Source: Ruminiclostridium sp. (GTDB taxonomy: Bacteria > Bacillota > Clostridia > Oscillospirales > Ruminococcaceae). Taken from it: a DNA stretch of 32,906 nt. Both the position numbers and the translations under genes were made by a program. The stretch spans positions 1 to 32,906 of the forward strand of contig JAEEJW010000010.1 in assembly GCA_016282095.1 (NCBI GenBank). The letters run 5' to 3'. Shown in pieces: positions 18,493 through 28,483 of this stretch (positions are counted from its first letter, which is position 1; each line of letters begins with the position of its first letter). Below the pieces are notes generated by a model. The model did no database searches. It was not told where the DNA came from and saw only the letters and a program-made list of their open reading frames with translations.

Positions 18493-18783
18493 TTATGATA
18501 AAAGACCCGCGTCACGCAGCAGCGGGATAATACGCATCAGCTTCATCAGGCGGGCTGCACGGTCGAGCTTCGGGCGGTTCTCGGCTTTGAGCAGAGGCCT
18601 CAGCGCGGTGAGCAGGGCGGTGTTCGCGTCATTCCCGTTTATTCCGGACGCGATATCGAGTATTTTCAGCAGCATTTCCGGGTCGATGTCCCCGAAGATA
18701 TCGGCGCTGTCGCTGTCACTGTCGTTTTCGCCGCCGGACAGGAGACTTCCCAGCAGCTCTGCGATATCGTTCATGTCCGCCAC
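18493..18783 (-). CDS. Uncharacterised small protein
   Basis: Likely GTG start at 18783 (RBS GGAGGTGAG); 'MNDIAELLGSLLSGG...DPEMLLKILDIASGINGNDANTALLTALRPLLKAENRPKLDRAARLMKLMRIIPLLRDAG'. Track ORF starts at 18801. Confidence 0.7.
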   Translation of the reverse strand: MADMNDIAELLGSLLSGGENDSDSDSADIFGDIDPEMLLKILDIASGINGNDANTALLTALRPLLKAENRPKLDRAARLMKLMRIIPLLRDAGLLS

Positions 18784-18807
18784 TGCGCTCACCTCCGGCA
18801 AGGCGGA

Positions 18808-19011
18808 CTACCGGCCGCCGTGTTTCTTTCTCAGTTCTTCGGCATATCTGCTGTCTTTCAGTGCGCTGTCGAGTTTCTGACCGTCCGCGCCGCTCATATA
18901 CTTCTTTATCGCGGCCGTATCACCGCTTTTCAGAGCCTCCCGCAGCTTATCCTCGGGCATGCCGAGCTGCCGGCTCGCGGTCTTTATCAGAGCCTCTGTG
19001 TTGATTTTCAT
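18808..19011 (-). CDS. Uncharacterised small helical protein
   Basis: MKINTEALIKTASRQLGMPEDKLREALKSGDTAAIKKYMSGADGQKLDSALKDSRYAEELRKKHGGR; RBS AAGGGGGG upstream of the Met at 19011. Confidence 0.7.
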   Translation of the reverse strand: MKINTEALIKTASRQLGMPEDKLREALKSGDTAAIKKYMSGADGQKLDSALKDSRYAEELRKKHGGR

Positions 19012-19132
19012 GTCTATCCCCCCTTTCATAAGATATGAAACGTTTTCTGTAATTATTCTGAAACTTTATTAGTCGGTTTTGACAAAAACGGTATGTAAAA
19101 CACAGATATGTGTAAATATTTTTCAAAAACAT

Positions 19133-19161
19133 TTGACTTGACGGCCGATAGATGCTATAAT
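19133..19161 (+). promoter_or_regulatory. Sigma-A-type promoter for the phosphoesterase operon
   Basis: TTGACT-N17-TATAAT. Confidence 0.8.
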
Positions 19162-19208
19162 AGAATACGGAAAAATATAAAGCCCGCGGGGCGGAACTGG
19201 AGGACAGC

Positions 19209-19688
19209 ATGAAGATAGTCGTAGTTTCCGATACGAATAAGGATTATCACAAGTACAAATCCGTTGTTGAGAAGAACCTCGACGCGGATATGATCATTCA
19301 CCTCGGAGACGGTGAGCATGAATTTGCCGATGTTAAGAACGAATACCCGGATATGAAGTTCTACTATGTCGGCGGCGAATGTGATTACGGTCAGCATAAG
19401 ATGCTCGAGGTCATCGAGGCCGAGGGTTACCGCATACTCTGCATACACGGCCATGAGCACAACGTTCAGGGTACCCTTGACGCAGTTATCGGTGAAGCCA
19501 AGCAGCATGGCTGCAAAGTCGCTCTCTACGGACATACTCATATGTACCGCACGGAATGCATCGACGGCATTTATATAATGAACCCCGGCGCGATCGACTC
19601 GCCCCGCGGCAAGAACAAGCCTTCCTACGGTGTTCTTACCATTGACGGCTCCGGCAAGCTCACTATGAATATCGTTGCCATCAAATAA
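19209..19688 (+). CDS. YfcE/MJ0936-type metallophosphoesterase
   Basis: 'MKIVVVSDTNKDYHKYKSVVEKNLDADMIIHLGDGEHEF...VGGECDYG...CIHGHEHNV...ALYGHTHMYRTECIDGIYIMNPGAIDSPRG'. Confidence 0.92.
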   Translation: MKIVVVSDTNKDYHKYKSVVEKNLDADMIIHLGDGEHEFADVKNEYPDMKFYYVGGECDYGQHKMLEVIEAEGYRILCIHGHEHNVQGTLDAVIGEAKQHGCKVALYGHTHMYRTECIDGIYIMNPGAIDSPRGKNKPSYGVLTIDGSGKLTMNIVAIK

Positions 19689-19722
19689 TTATATTACTTT
19701 TTATCCCATAAGGTTACAAAAA

Positions 19723-19944
19723 ATGGAAAGAAATAACAGACCCTATATCATCTGCCTGAAATTCGGCACATGGAGGAACGAACTCTGGTTCTCGGCTCCC
19801 GACGATGAAACTACCGGGAAGGAATGGGACAAAGCGATAGCGGAGCTCCCAGAGGTCAGCGCCCGCTGTGTCAATTCCAACGAATTCATGTCAGCAGCCG
19901 TCGATCACTTCGAAGAACGCGGCTTTACAAGGATACGCCGCTGA
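19723..19944 (+). CDS. Small protein of unknown function
   Basis: 73 aa from MERNNRPYIICLKFGTWRNELWF; stop overlaps the start of the next gene (TGATG). Confidence 0.65.
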   Translation: MERNNRPYIICLKFGTWRNELWFSAPDDETTGKEWDKAIAELPEVSARCVNSNEFMSAAVDHFEERGFTRIRR

Positions 19945-20912
19945 TGCTGCGTACCGTAACTGTCGGGAAAAATTCCGCGGGACAGCGTATCGACCGTTTC
20001 CTGCAAAAAGCATTTCCCGCTATGTCACAGGGCATCATCTGCCGCCTTATCCGGAAAAAGGACATAAAGGTCGGCGGAAAGCGCACCGAGCCTGCCTATA
20101 AGCTGTGCGAGGGTGATGTCGTTACCGTGTACGCTCCGGATACGCTGCTGGACGAAAAGCCCGCAGAACACGGCTTCATGGACGCTGCGGACGGGATCTC
20201 CGTTATTTACGAGGACGAGAATATCCTGCTGGCCGACAAGGCTCCCGGACTTCTTGTTCACGAGGACGACGGCGGCAGCGGCGATACCCTTATAGACCGC
20301 ATAAAGAAGTACCTTTATACGAAAGGCGAATATTCTCCGGAGGACGAACAGTGCTTCGCTCCGGCGCTCTGTAACCGCATAGACCGCAATACCGGCGGCA
20401 TAGTGATCGCAGCGAAGAATGCCGAAAGTCTGCGCATACTCAATCAGAAGATACGCGACAGGGAGCTGACAAAGCTCTATCTCTGCGCTGTATGCGGTGT
20501 TCCCGAACCCCGTGAAGCGGAGCTGAAAGCCTATCTCTTCAAGGACAGCGCGGAAAACAAGGTCATAATATCGGACAGAAAGACTCCGGAAAACCGTACC
20601 ATTGTCACGAAATACCGCGTACTTGAAGTCAATTCAGCGGGCGACAGCCTTCTGGAAGTCGATCTTATCACAGGGCGCACCCACCAGATACGCGCACACC
20701 TGGCATACAAAGGCCACCCTCTGCTTGGCGACGGCAAATACGGCTCGAACCGTGTGAACAGGGAAAAGGGCTATAAATATCAGGCATTGTACAGCTATAA
20801 GCTGAAATTCCGCTTCACCACGGACGCGGGCATACTTTCGTATCTTCACGGCAGGGAGTTTGAAGCGAAAAACGTATGGTTTCTCGATAAATTCAGAAAA
20901 GGCACCGAATAA
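19944..20912 (+). CDS. RluA-family pseudouridine synthase
   Basis: S4-like N-terminus 'GQRIDRFLQKAFPAMSQGIICRLIRKKDIKVGGKR'; 'LCNRIDRNTGGIVIAAKN', 'LITGRTHQIRAHLAYKGHPLLGDGKYG'. Track ORF over-extends upstream to 19824. Confidence 0.95.
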   Translation: MLRTVTVGKNSAGQRIDRFLQKAFPAMSQGIICRLIRKKDIKVGGKRTEPAYKLCEGDVVTVYAPDTLLDEKPAEHGFMDAADGISVIYEDENILLADKAPGLLVHEDDGGSGDTLIDRIKKYLYTKGEYSPEDEQCFAPALCNRIDRNTGGIVIAAKNAESLRILNQKIRDRELTKLYLCAVCGVPEPREAELKAYLFKDSAENKVIISDRKTPENRTIVTKYRVLEVNSAGDSLLEVDLITGRTHQIRAHLAYKGHPLLGDGKYGSNRVNREKGYKYQALYSYKLKFRFTTDAGILSYLHGREFEAKNVWFLDKFRKGTE

Positions 20913-20928
20913 TGGTGCCTTTTTTTCA
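20901..20928 (+). terminator. Terminator GGCACC-gaataat-GGTGCC-T7
   Basis: 6-bp stem with T run; the RluA stop codon lies in the hairpin loop. Confidence 0.8.
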
Positions 20929-20957
20929 TATAGTAATCACCGGAAGGTGATGTTTTT

Positions 20958-21179
20958 ATGGACAAGAAGAAAGCCCGCGGAAACCACAATGAGTTCCCGT
21001 TGCGGGACGAAATGACAATGACCGGCACGGTCAGCGCGACGGACTGTACCGGGCTCGTTCCTGCCGGGAGCATTGACAGTGCCGAAGAAGCAGAGACAGC
21101 TGCTTCGCTCGGGACTGTTGAGAAGCCGATGTGCCCGGGGACTTCAGGAGACCGGCATAAAAAAGGTATTGTTTCCTGA
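20958..21179 (+). CDS. Small conserved-looking protein of unknown function
   Basis: 73 aa 'MDKKKARGNHNEFPLRDEMTMTGTVSATDCTGLVPAGS'; RBS GGAAGG 10 nt upstream. Confidence 0.6.
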   Translation: MDKKKARGNHNEFPLRDEMTMTGTVSATDCTGLVPAGSIDSAEEAETAASLGTVEKPMCPGTSGDRHKKGIVS

Positions 21180-21248
21180 ACTGAACCGCTTTAGTCTGCT
21201 GGCTGTACGCTGCATTCAAAAACGGACGGGTTTACGATTTATGAACGC

Positions 21249-21298
21249 AAAAACTGCTCCTTTTAGCTAACAAAAGGAGCAGATATTTTTATTTTTTT
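21249..21298 (+). terminator. Terminator hairpin, AACTGCTCCTTTT...AAAAGGAGCAG + T-rich
   Basis: Third copy of the same stem. Confidence 0.8.
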
Positions 21299-21333
21299 GA
21301 TTTCCTGACCTCGAAAAGACGTACTGATTAACG

Positions 21334-21418
21334 AATCTGCAAGGCGAAGCGATTAGTTTTAGGGTCCAGCCCTTTTTCAAAAGGGCTGGCCGCCGGAGGC
21401 ACTCGAGCGTTAGCGACT
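21334..21418 (-). repeat. Dispersed hairpin repeat, copy B (3' of mrp)
   Basis: AATCTGCAAGGCGAAGCGATT...CCAGCCCTTTTTCAAAAGGGCTGGCCGCCGGAGGCACTCGAGCG. Confidence 0.85.
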
Positions 21419-21467
21419 CTCTTCCCACTCAAGCGCCAGCGACTCTCTTCTCCCCAAGCGTCAGCTA

Positions 21468-22283
21468 TTACTTAAGCACGCTCTCGGCGAAATCGGCGAG
21501 GACATTGCCGGCGCTTTCGATGTTGCCGGAGTCGCCGAGCTGGGAGAAGGCGGGGTTTATCGGTATCTGTGCTACATTTTCTATGCCGAACTTCTTTGCG
21601 GTGTCCTCAATGTGGCTGTTTCCGTAGATATAGTGCTTTTTGCCGCACTGATCACACTCGAACCAGCTCATATTCTCGACTATGCCAAGAACCGGAACTT
21701 TCATCAACGCTGCCATGTTGACAGCTTTTTCAACGATCATACCGACGAGCTCCTGCGGGCTTGTAACGACGATGATGCCGTCAACGGGCAGGGACTGGAA
21801 TACCGTAAGCGGCACGTCGCCTGTTCCGGGAGGCATATCCACGAACATATAATCTACCTTATCCCAGATGCAGTCCGACCAGAACTGCTTTATAACGCCC
21901 GCGATAACCGGGCCGCGCCATACTACGGGATCTGTGTCGTGTTCAAGAAGCAGGTTCACCGACATTACGCGTATGCCGGAAGCGGTCTGCGAAGGCAGGA
22001 GAGCATCCTCTGTGCCCTGCGCGCGGTCACGGAGACCGAACAGTCTCGGTATCGACGGACCCGTTACGTCAGCGTCAAGTATGGCAGTGTTGAAGCCCTT
22101 TCTGCGGGACGCGTTCGCCATGAGAGCAGTCACAAGGGACTTGCCGACGCCGCCCTTGCCGGATACCACGGCGATGACCTTCTTTACATCAGAAAGCGCA
22201 TTCTGCGGCGCAAGCAGACTTTCCGCAGTGCGCTCGGAGCAGTTTGCTCCGCAGGTCTCACAGTTGTGTGTACATTCACTCAT
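21468..22283 (-). CDS. Mrp/NBP35 family P-loop ATPase (Fe-S carrier)
   Basis: Likely start MSECTHNCETCGANC; 'VIAVVSGKGGVGKSLVTALMA', 'DADVTGPSIPRLFGL', 'YMFVDMPPGTGDVPLTVFQSLP', 'VENMSWFECDQCGKKHYIYG'. Confidence 0.95.
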   Translation of the reverse strand: MSECTHNCETCGANCSERTAESLLAPQNALSDVKKVIAVVSGKGGVGKSLVTALMANASRRKGFNTAILDADVTGPSIPRLFGLRDRAQGTEDALLPSQTASGIRVMSVNLLLEHDTDPVVWRGPVIAGVIKQFWSDCIWDKVDYMFVDMPPGTGDVPLTVFQSLPVDGIIVVTSPQELVGMIVEKAVNMAALMKVPVLGIVENMSWFECDQCGKKHYIYGNSHIEDTAKKFGIENVAQIPINPAFSQLGDSGNIESAGNVLADFAESVLK

Positions 22284-23193
22284 TATAGTTTCCTCCGTTT
22301 GTATCATTTATCTCATTTATCTCCCGGATATCATCGTACATTCCCGAAAGAGCATTGTCAAGCTCCTCGTCGGAGAGCCGCAGTTTCATATCTGCTCCCG
22401 TGTTCACAGGTACGGGCATCTCCGGTTCGTGAACTGTGCGGGAACGCTGAACCGCACCGGTGGCGGCCAGCATCATTTTTGACGGCATCACTTTGGCAGC
22501 GGCAGCAGCCAGCTTGCCGTATACCGTGGGTACGATTATGAGCTGTCCGTCAAACATCTTGTCCAGAGCGTATTCGGCAGCTTCCATTTCATCGAGTCCT
22601 TCCACCGCGAACTCCGCACCTGCGACATCATTGAACTCTGTCTTTACAGGCCCCGGACAGAACGCGCCGATATAAACGTTCGATTTCTGCAAGCGCAGCT
22701 CCTCATATATAGCTTTGGTGAGCTGCAATACATAATTCTTCGATGCATAGTACGATGAGAACCACGGCCCGGCGAGGAATCCCGCCAGCGACGCCACGTT
22801 CAGTATATAGCCGTGACCGCGCTTCACGAACTTCTGTAAATACAGCTTCGTCAGTATGTGTACAGCTTTGATGTTCACATCGATCATTTCCAGCTCGCGG
22901 TCAAGATCGGTCTCGGTGAACTTGCCGAATACGCCGAAACCCGCGCTGTTGATGAGAATGTCTATGTTTACGCGCTCCGTTTCTTCAACAAGGCGCTTGC
23001 ATTCGTCCGGGTCAGACAGGTCGTGGCAGAGTACCTTTGCCTTTATGCCGTATTTTTCGGTAAGTTCCTGTTTCAGCTCAACAAGTCTCGGTCTGCGGCG
23101 CGCCACAAGAACAAGATTGAAGCCGCGTTTCGCAAGTATCTTTGCGAACGAACGCCCGAGTCCCGAGCTTGCGCCGGTGATAAGTGCTATCAT
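22276..23193 (-). CDS. SDR family NAD(P)-dependent oxidoreductase
   Basis: 'MIALITGASSGLGRSFAKILAKRGFNLVLVARR', 'NSAGFGVFGKF', 'SSYYASKNYVLQLTKAIYEEL'. Confidence 0.93.
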   Translation of the reverse strand: MIALITGASSGLGRSFAKILAKRGFNLVLVARRRPRLVELKQELTEKYGIKAKVLCHDLSDPDECKRLVEETERVNIDILINSAGFGVFGKFTETDLDRELEMIDVNIKAVHILTKLYLQKFVKRGHGYILNVASLAGFLAGPWFSSYYASKNYVLQLTKAIYEELRLQKSNVYIGAFCPGPVKTEFNDVAGAEFAVEGLDEMEAAEYALDKMFDGQLIIVPTVYGKLAAAAAKVMPSKMMLAATGAVQRSRTVHEPEMPVPVNTGADMKLRLSDEELDNALSGMYDDIREINEINDTNGGNYNE

Positions 23194-24183
23194 TTATACT
23201 CCTCCTGTTATATCGTTTTCCTTTTTTATCAGTTCAATGAGTGCATAAAGGTCGGTCAGAGCCGACAGTTTCCCGCAGAGACCGCGGTATTTCGCAGCGC
23301 CCGTCATACCTTTCAGATAGAAGGAAGCCTGAGCCCGTGCCTGCTTCATTCCGGTGTTTTCTCCGTTGCAGGATACGAGCAGCTCAATGTGCTCCCGCAT
23401 TACTGCAAGCCGTTCCGCAAGAGTCGGTGCAGGCTGTTTGTCTCTGCCCTCATAATGATCGTCAATGTCACGGAACAGCCACGGATTGCCGCAGGCTCCC
23501 CGCCCTATCATGGCAAGGTCGCATCCCGTGTCACGGTACATAGCCTCGCAGCTTTCTATGCTGTCAATGTCGCCGTTGCCGATGACCGGTATCTTCACGG
23601 TCTGCTTCACCCGTGCGATCACCTCGCGGTCGGCTTTCCCCGCATACATCTGCGTTTTCGTGCGTGCATGAACGGCAACTGCCGCCGCTCCGCAATCCTC
23701 GGCAATGTGCGCTATCTCGCAGGCGTTGATGTGCTCCGCGTCCCAGCCCGCTCTTATCTTAACGGTAACAGGTACGTGGGCGGCCTTTACCAGCGCAGTG
23801 ACCATTTCGCCGAACAGTTTCGGGTTCTTCATCAGCGCGCTGCCGGAGCCGTTGCCCGCGACTTTCGGAACAGGGCAGCCCGCATTCAGGTCGATTATGT
23901 CCGGCTCATACCGTTCGGCTATGGCCACAGACTTCGCGGCAAACTCCGGCTCACAGCCGAAAAGCTGTACGGCAGCGGGACGCTCGATATCTGTTAAAGC
24001 CAGCAGTTCGGCGCTTTTGCGGTCACTGTAGCACAGACCCTTGCTGCTAACCATTTCTCCGACGCAGTACGCCGCGCCGAAACGCTTCATGACCGTGCGG
24101 AAAGCGGTATCTGCCACACCTGCCATGGGCGCGAGAGCCGCTGTCTTCTTTATTCTGACATTTCCAATCGTAATATATTCCAT
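23194..24183 (-). CDS. dusB: tRNA-dihydrouridine synthase
   Basis: 'LAPMAGVADTAFRTVMKRFGA', 'DIIDLNAGCPVPKVAGNGSGSALMKNPKL', 'VIGNGDIDSIESCEAMYRDTGCDLAMIGRGACGNPWLF'. Confidence 0.94.
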   Translation of the reverse strand: MEYITIGNVRIKKTAALAPMAGVADTAFRTVMKRFGAAYCVGEMVSSKGLCYSDRKSAELLALTDIERPAAVQLFGCEPEFAAKSVAIAERYEPDIIDLNAGCPVPKVAGNGSGSALMKNPKLFGEMVTALVKAAHVPVTVKIRAGWDAEHINACEIAHIAEDCGAAAVAVHARTKTQMYAGKADREVIARVKQTVKIPVIGNGDIDSIESCEAMYRDTGCDLAMIGRGACGNPWLFRDIDDHYEGRDKQPAPTLAERLAVMREHIELLVSCNGENTGMKQARAQASFYLKGMTGAAKYRGLCGKLSALTDLYALIELIKKENDITGGV

Positions 24184-25245
24184 TCAGTAAATAATTCTTC
24201 CTATCACGGCATTGGAGACCGGAAAGCCCTCCGCCGTCAGATTTACGCCGTTTTTCGTTATGTTCACCAGTTCCGGCGGCAGCTTCGCGGCGTTCCTGCG
24301 CAGCTCGTCCGCCTTGCCGAAGCGTCCGGCTTCATCGAAGGTGATACCTTCGGTGAGACGCAGTTTCAGCATCGCGTATTCCTCCCATCCGCCCGGGTTT
24401 TCGTCGGTAACGGAAGTCTGCTGTATGTCGGAAGCGGTAAATGCCCCGATATCAGGCGGTACACTGAAGCGCCTTCCTTTATAATAAGAATGTGCCGCGG
24501 CGCCTATGCCGATATATTCCTTGCATCGCCAGTATTTAAGATTATGCCTGCATTCATATCCCGGAATGGAGAAATTGCTGACTTCATACTGCGCAAACCC
24601 GAGTCCGGCGAGTTCTCTGACTGTAAATAAATACAGGTCCGCAGTCCTGTCATCGTCCGGGAGGGATATATCCTGCCGTGCAAACGGCGTATTTTCTTCA
24701 ATTTTGAGTATATATGCCGAAATATGTTTCGCCCCGTACTCTTTCAGCGCCGAGGCTGTTCCGGAGATACTGCTTTCGTTCTGCCCGGGCAGGCCAATCA
24801 TCATATCCGCGGAGATGTTACCGATGCCGGCGGCGTTCAGGTTTGTGAAAGCTGCCTGCACCTGCGCGGGAGTATGGCGTCTGCCGAGGAACGAGAGCTC
24901 ATTCCTGTTCATTGACTGCACACCGAGGGATACCCGGTTCACGCCTGCGGAAGCAAGCCTTTTCGCGATATCCGGCGTAACTGCGCAGGGGTTGGCCTCG
25001 ACGGTGACCTCGGCATTCCCGGTGATATCCGCTGCTTTCAGGATCTTTCCGATATACTCATAGAGCAGAACGGGGGTACCGCCGCCGAAGTAGACGGTAT
25101 CGTATTTTTTGCTGTAATGCCGGATATTGCGGATCACAGCCTCTGCGTATTCCTGTGCTGCTCTGCGGCTGTACTGTACGGAATAGAAATCGCAGTACGG
25201 GCATTTCGACAAGCAAAACGGAATATGAATATATAAACCTATCAT
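24184..25245 (-). CDS. hemW: Radical SAM heme chaperone HemW-like
   Basis: 'GLYIHIPFCLSKCPYCDFYSV', 'VYFGGGTPVLL', 'VTVEANPCAVTPDIAKRLASAGVNRVSLGVQSMN', 'NISADMMIGLPGQ'. Confidence 0.94.
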   Translation of the reverse strand: MIGLYIHIPFCLSKCPYCDFYSVQYSRRAAQEYAEAVIRNIRHYSKKYDTVYFGGGTPVLLYEYIGKILKAADITGNAEVTVEANPCAVTPDIAKRLASAGVNRVSLGVQSMNRNELSFLGRRHTPAQVQAAFTNLNAAGIGNISADMMIGLPGQNESSISGTASALKEYGAKHISAYILKIEENTPFARQDISLPDDDRTADLYLFTVRELAGLGFAQYEVSNFSIPGYECRHNLKYWRCKEYIGIGAAAHSYYKGRRFSVPPDIGAFTASDIQQTSVTDENPGGWEEYAMLKLRLTEGITFDEAGRFGKADELRRNAAKLPPELVNITKNGVNLTAEGFPVSNAVIGRIIY

Positions 25246-25278
25246 AAAGCTGTTTTTCTAAAAATGGCACTTATTAAC

Positions 25279-25425
25279 GGGTCTGCAAGGCGAAGCGATT
25301 GAAGTTTTTGGTCAAGCTTTTTTCAAAAAGCTTGCCGCCGGTAAAAGCAGGATGCTTTTAGTTGTTCGCCAAAAGCGCGCACGATGCGCGCATCAAAGCG
25401 AACAACAGCACTCGAGCGCAAGCGA
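25279..25425 (-). repeat. Dispersed hairpin repeat, copy C (3' of lepA), carrying an inserted double hairpin
   Basis: GGTCTGCAAGGCGAAGCGATT...CAAGCTTTTTTCAAAAAGCTTGCCGCCGG, then extra inverted repeats at 25342-25406, then CACTCGAGCG. Confidence 0.8.
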
Positions 25426-25429
25426 CCTC

Positions 25430-27247
25430 TTACTCATCGTCGAGTTTCAATACGGCCATAAACGCCTCCTGCGGTACTTCGACGGAGCCGAGCTGGCGCA
25501 TACGCTTCTTACCCTCTTTCTGTTTTTCGAGGAGCTTCTTCTTACGGGTGATATCGCCGCCGTAGCACTTGGCGAGTACGTCCTTGCGCATGGCTTTGAT
25601 CGTCTCGCGGGCGATGATCTTGCCGCCGACGGCTGCCTGCACGGGGACCTCGAAGAGCTGGCGCGGTATGTGCTCTTTCAGGCGCTCGGTTATTTTGCGG
25701 GCGCGGGGGTAGGCGCTGTCCGCAAAGACGATGAACGACAGCGCGTCCACGATGTCACCGTTGAGGAGGATGTCGAGCTTGACGAGCTTTGAAGGCACGA
25801 AGCCCTTGAATTCATAGTCATAGCTTGCGTAACCGCGGGTGCGGGATTTGAGTGCGTCGAAGAAATCATATACTATTTCGTTGAGCGGCAGGTCGTAGTG
25901 CAGATCAACGCGGGTCTTGTCGATATACTTCATATCCTTGAAAACGCCGCGGCGCTGCTGACAAAGCTCCATGATATTACCCACATAGTCCGAGGGCGCG
26001 TAGACGTGCGCCTCTACCATAGGTTCGTAGGCCTGCTTTATCTCCGACGGATCGGGGAAGTTCATGGGATTGTCTATGAATATCGTTTCGCCGCTCATCC
26101 TATCTATCTTGTAGACAACAGAGGGCGCGGTGGTTATCAGATCGAGATTGTATTCGCGCTCCAGACGCTCCTGTATTATCTCCATGTGCAGGAGACCGAG
26201 AAATCCGCAGCGGAAACCTAATCCCAGTGCTATGGATGTTTCGGGTTCGAAAGTCAGGGACGCGTCGTTGAGACGCAGCTTTTCCAGCGCGTCGCGCAGG
26301 TCGCCGTATTTTGAGCCGTCAGCAGGGTAGACGCCGCTGAATACCATGGGATTGACACTTCGGTAGCCTGCGAGAGGCTCGTCGGCAGGCATATCGCATC
26401 TTGTGACCGTGTCGCCCACCTTGGTGTCTCCGATAGACTTGATCGACGCGGCAATATAGCCGACTTCGCCTGCGCGGAGCTCTTCCGCCGGAACAAGCTC
26501 GGTAGCACCCATATAGCCGACTTCGACAACCTGGAATTCCGCCTTTGTCGCCATCATGCGTATGCGGTCGCCTGCGCGCACCGAGCCTTCCTTGACGCGC
26601 ACATATACGATAACGCCCTTATAGCTGTCGTAGTAGCTGTCGAATATCAGCGCCTTCAAAGGAGCATCGGGATCACCTTTCGGAGCCGGGATAGCGCTGA
26701 CTATCTTCTCCATGACTTCCTTTATGTTTATGCCCATTTTTGCGGATATGAGGGGTGCGTCGTCGGCGGGTATGCCGATGACGTCCTCGATCTCCGCTTT
26801 CACCTCGTCGGGGTGAGCGGAGGGCAGATCTATCTTGTTTATGACCGGAACGACTTCAAGGTCCTGCTCCACCGCAAGGTAGGTGTTGGCAAGGGTCTGC
26901 GCCTCGATGCCCTGTGATGCGTCCACAATCAGTATCGCGCCTTCGCAGGCGTTCAGGGAGCGGGACACTTCATAGTTGAAATCGACGTGGCCGGGAGTGT
27001 CGATAAGATTGAAAACATAGGTATTCCCGTCGTCCGCCTTGTAGTTCAGGCGCACGGCGCGGGCTTTTATGGTTATTCCGCGTTCGCGCTCCAGCTCCAT
27101 GTTGTCGAGGAGCTGTTCTTCCATATCCCGGGCTGCCACAGTGCTGGTCTGTTCCAGTATGCGGTCGGCAAGGGTGGACTTGCCGTGGTCGATATGGGCG
27201 ATTATGCAGAAGTTGCGTATCTCGTCAAGGTAGTTCTTATCTGACAT
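25430..27247 (-). CDS. lepA: Elongation factor 4 (LepA)
   Basis: 605 aa, '[23 protein letters not shown]', '[43 protein letters not shown]'. Confidence 0.98.
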   Translation of the reverse strand: MSDKNYLDEIRNFCIIAHIDHGKSTLADRILEQTSTVAARDMEEQLLDNMELERERGITIKARAVRLNYKADDGNTYVFNLIDTPGHVDFNYEVSRSLNACEGAILIVDASQGIEAQTLANTYLAVEQDLEVVPVINKIDLPSAHPDEVKAEIEDVIGIPADDAPLISAKMGINIKEVMEKIVSAIPAPKGDPDAPLKALIFDSYYDSYKGVIVYVRVKEGSVRAGDRIRMMATKAEFQVVEVGYMGATELVPAEELRAGEVGYIAASIKSIGDTKVGDTVTRCDMPADEPLAGYRSVNPMVFSGVYPADGSKYGDLRDALEKLRLNDASLTFEPETSIALGLGFRCGFLGLLHMEIIQERLEREYNLDLITTAPSVVYKIDRMSGETIFIDNPMNFPDPSEIKQAYEPMVEAHVYAPSDYVGNIMELCQQRRGVFKDMKYIDKTRVDLHYDLPLNEIVYDFFDALKSRTRGYASYDYEFKGFVPSKLVKLDILLNGDIVDALSFIVFADSAYPRARKITERLKEHIPRQLFEVPVQAAVGGKIIARETIKAMRKDVLAKCYGGDITRKKKLLEKQKEGKKRMRQLGSVEVPQEAFMAVLKLDDE

Positions 27248-27362
27248 ATTTATCTCAATCCTTCATATAACGTACATTAATAGGCCTGTTATCTGCCAAC
27301 TCCGGTGATATGTGAAATAACCATTATATTATATCACAAATTCCCCCGTTTTGCAAGCATTT

Positions 27363-28220
27363 TCACGCGCCGATAATAATATCCGCGAGCTGGAAGCCGA
27401 GTATGCCGGCTATGCATATCACGCTTCCTGCAAGGTTGAGACCCGTAGGACGCGTACTCTTGCTGAAAAGCCCGATTATGAAAATGACTATCAGTATCAT
27501 CGGCGGTATGAACGAGAAGTTGGTCAGGCTTTCGGCTGCTACGGCATTCTCGCCCATGAGTCCGAATGCGTTAGGTATCTTGCAGAGTACGACTATTAAA
27601 AGGCCTTTCATGTGCTCGGGGCTTTCCTTCGGTATGCGCCAGGGCTTAGCGGCAGGCAGCATGACCGCTGCCAGCACGATGAGCGCGAACAGCAGCGTCA
27701 GTGTCGATGATATGTATGGTTCAGCCCACTTCATCACGAATCCGTATCCGAAGCGCGCTGCAAGATAAAGCAACAGCGGCAGGGCGATCTTTTTGTAATT
27801 GACCTTGCCGCGTCCGGATATGGCTATCATGGCGAGACCGGCGGTGGTCAGAACAATGAACAGTATTTTCAGCGGGTCGGGTGAGAAACCGTACATCACT
27901 GCGTCGGTAAAATAGGACACGAACAGCAGTATACCGACCCACGCCTTCAGTTCGAAGGCCGACATATCTTCAAGTATGCGGGCGCTCATACCGAATTCGA
28001 GGTATTTTGACAGTGCGATGAGAAGTATGCAGACTACCGCCTGCCATGTGAATGTGAGCGTCCTGTCCGCCCACGGGAGCAGCAGCGCGAGGAACGGTGC
28101 GGTTCCAGCTGCCATGAGGAAAGTCAACTGGGCGCCGTTATATTTAGCCTTGCTGACCGCGTATTTGTCGTTGAGTGAGGTCAGGGTGTATATTCCCACT
28201 ACTGCGAGCATAAGAAGCAT
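27363..28220 (-). CDS. EamA/DMT-family membrane transporter
   Basis: 285 aa, about ten hydrophobic segments in duplicated DMT-like arrangement. Confidence 0.75.
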   Translation of the reverse strand: MLLMLAVVGIYTLTSLNDKYAVSKAKYNGAQLTFLMAAGTAPFLALLLPWADRTLTFTWQAVVCILLIALSKYLEFGMSARILEDMSAFELKAWVGILLFVSYFTDAVMYGFSPDPLKILFIVLTTAGLAMIAISGRGKVNYKKIALPLLLYLAARFGYGFVMKWAEPYISSTLTLLFALIVLAAVMLPAAKPWRIPKESPEHMKGLLIVVLCKIPNAFGLMGENAVAAESLTNFSFIPPMILIVIFIIGLFSKSTRPTGLNLAGSVICIAGILGFQLADIIIGA

Positions 28221-28377
28221 TTCAGTATCACCTTCTGGGATTATCCGTTTATTTGCATAAAGCTGAAAGACATTATAACATAAGAGTGACAGATTTGCAA
28301 GCGTATTTTATATAGAAATCGTTTTATTTGGGATGTATATTTGTGCGGAATTGCCATAGGAAATTTCAAAAAGAATG

Positions 28378-28406
28378 ATGACAAATCGTGAATTTTATGA
28401 TATAAT
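28378..28406 (+). promoter_or_regulatory. Promoter for purA
   Basis: ATGACA-N17-TATAAT. Confidence 0.65.
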
Positions 28407-28483
28407 AAATTGGAATGTGTAAAAACACACAAAGTTGTCCGAAATGTAAAAATGTGAAGAACATGAAAGGAATGGTACAGACT

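Noticed and set aside
28415-28483. Cys-rich N-terminal extension of PurA (MCKNTQSCPKCKNVKNMKGMVQT)
   Set aside because: PurA homology starts at MPASIVVGTQWGDEGKGK with an AAGGA upstream; the extension is more likely 5' UTR.
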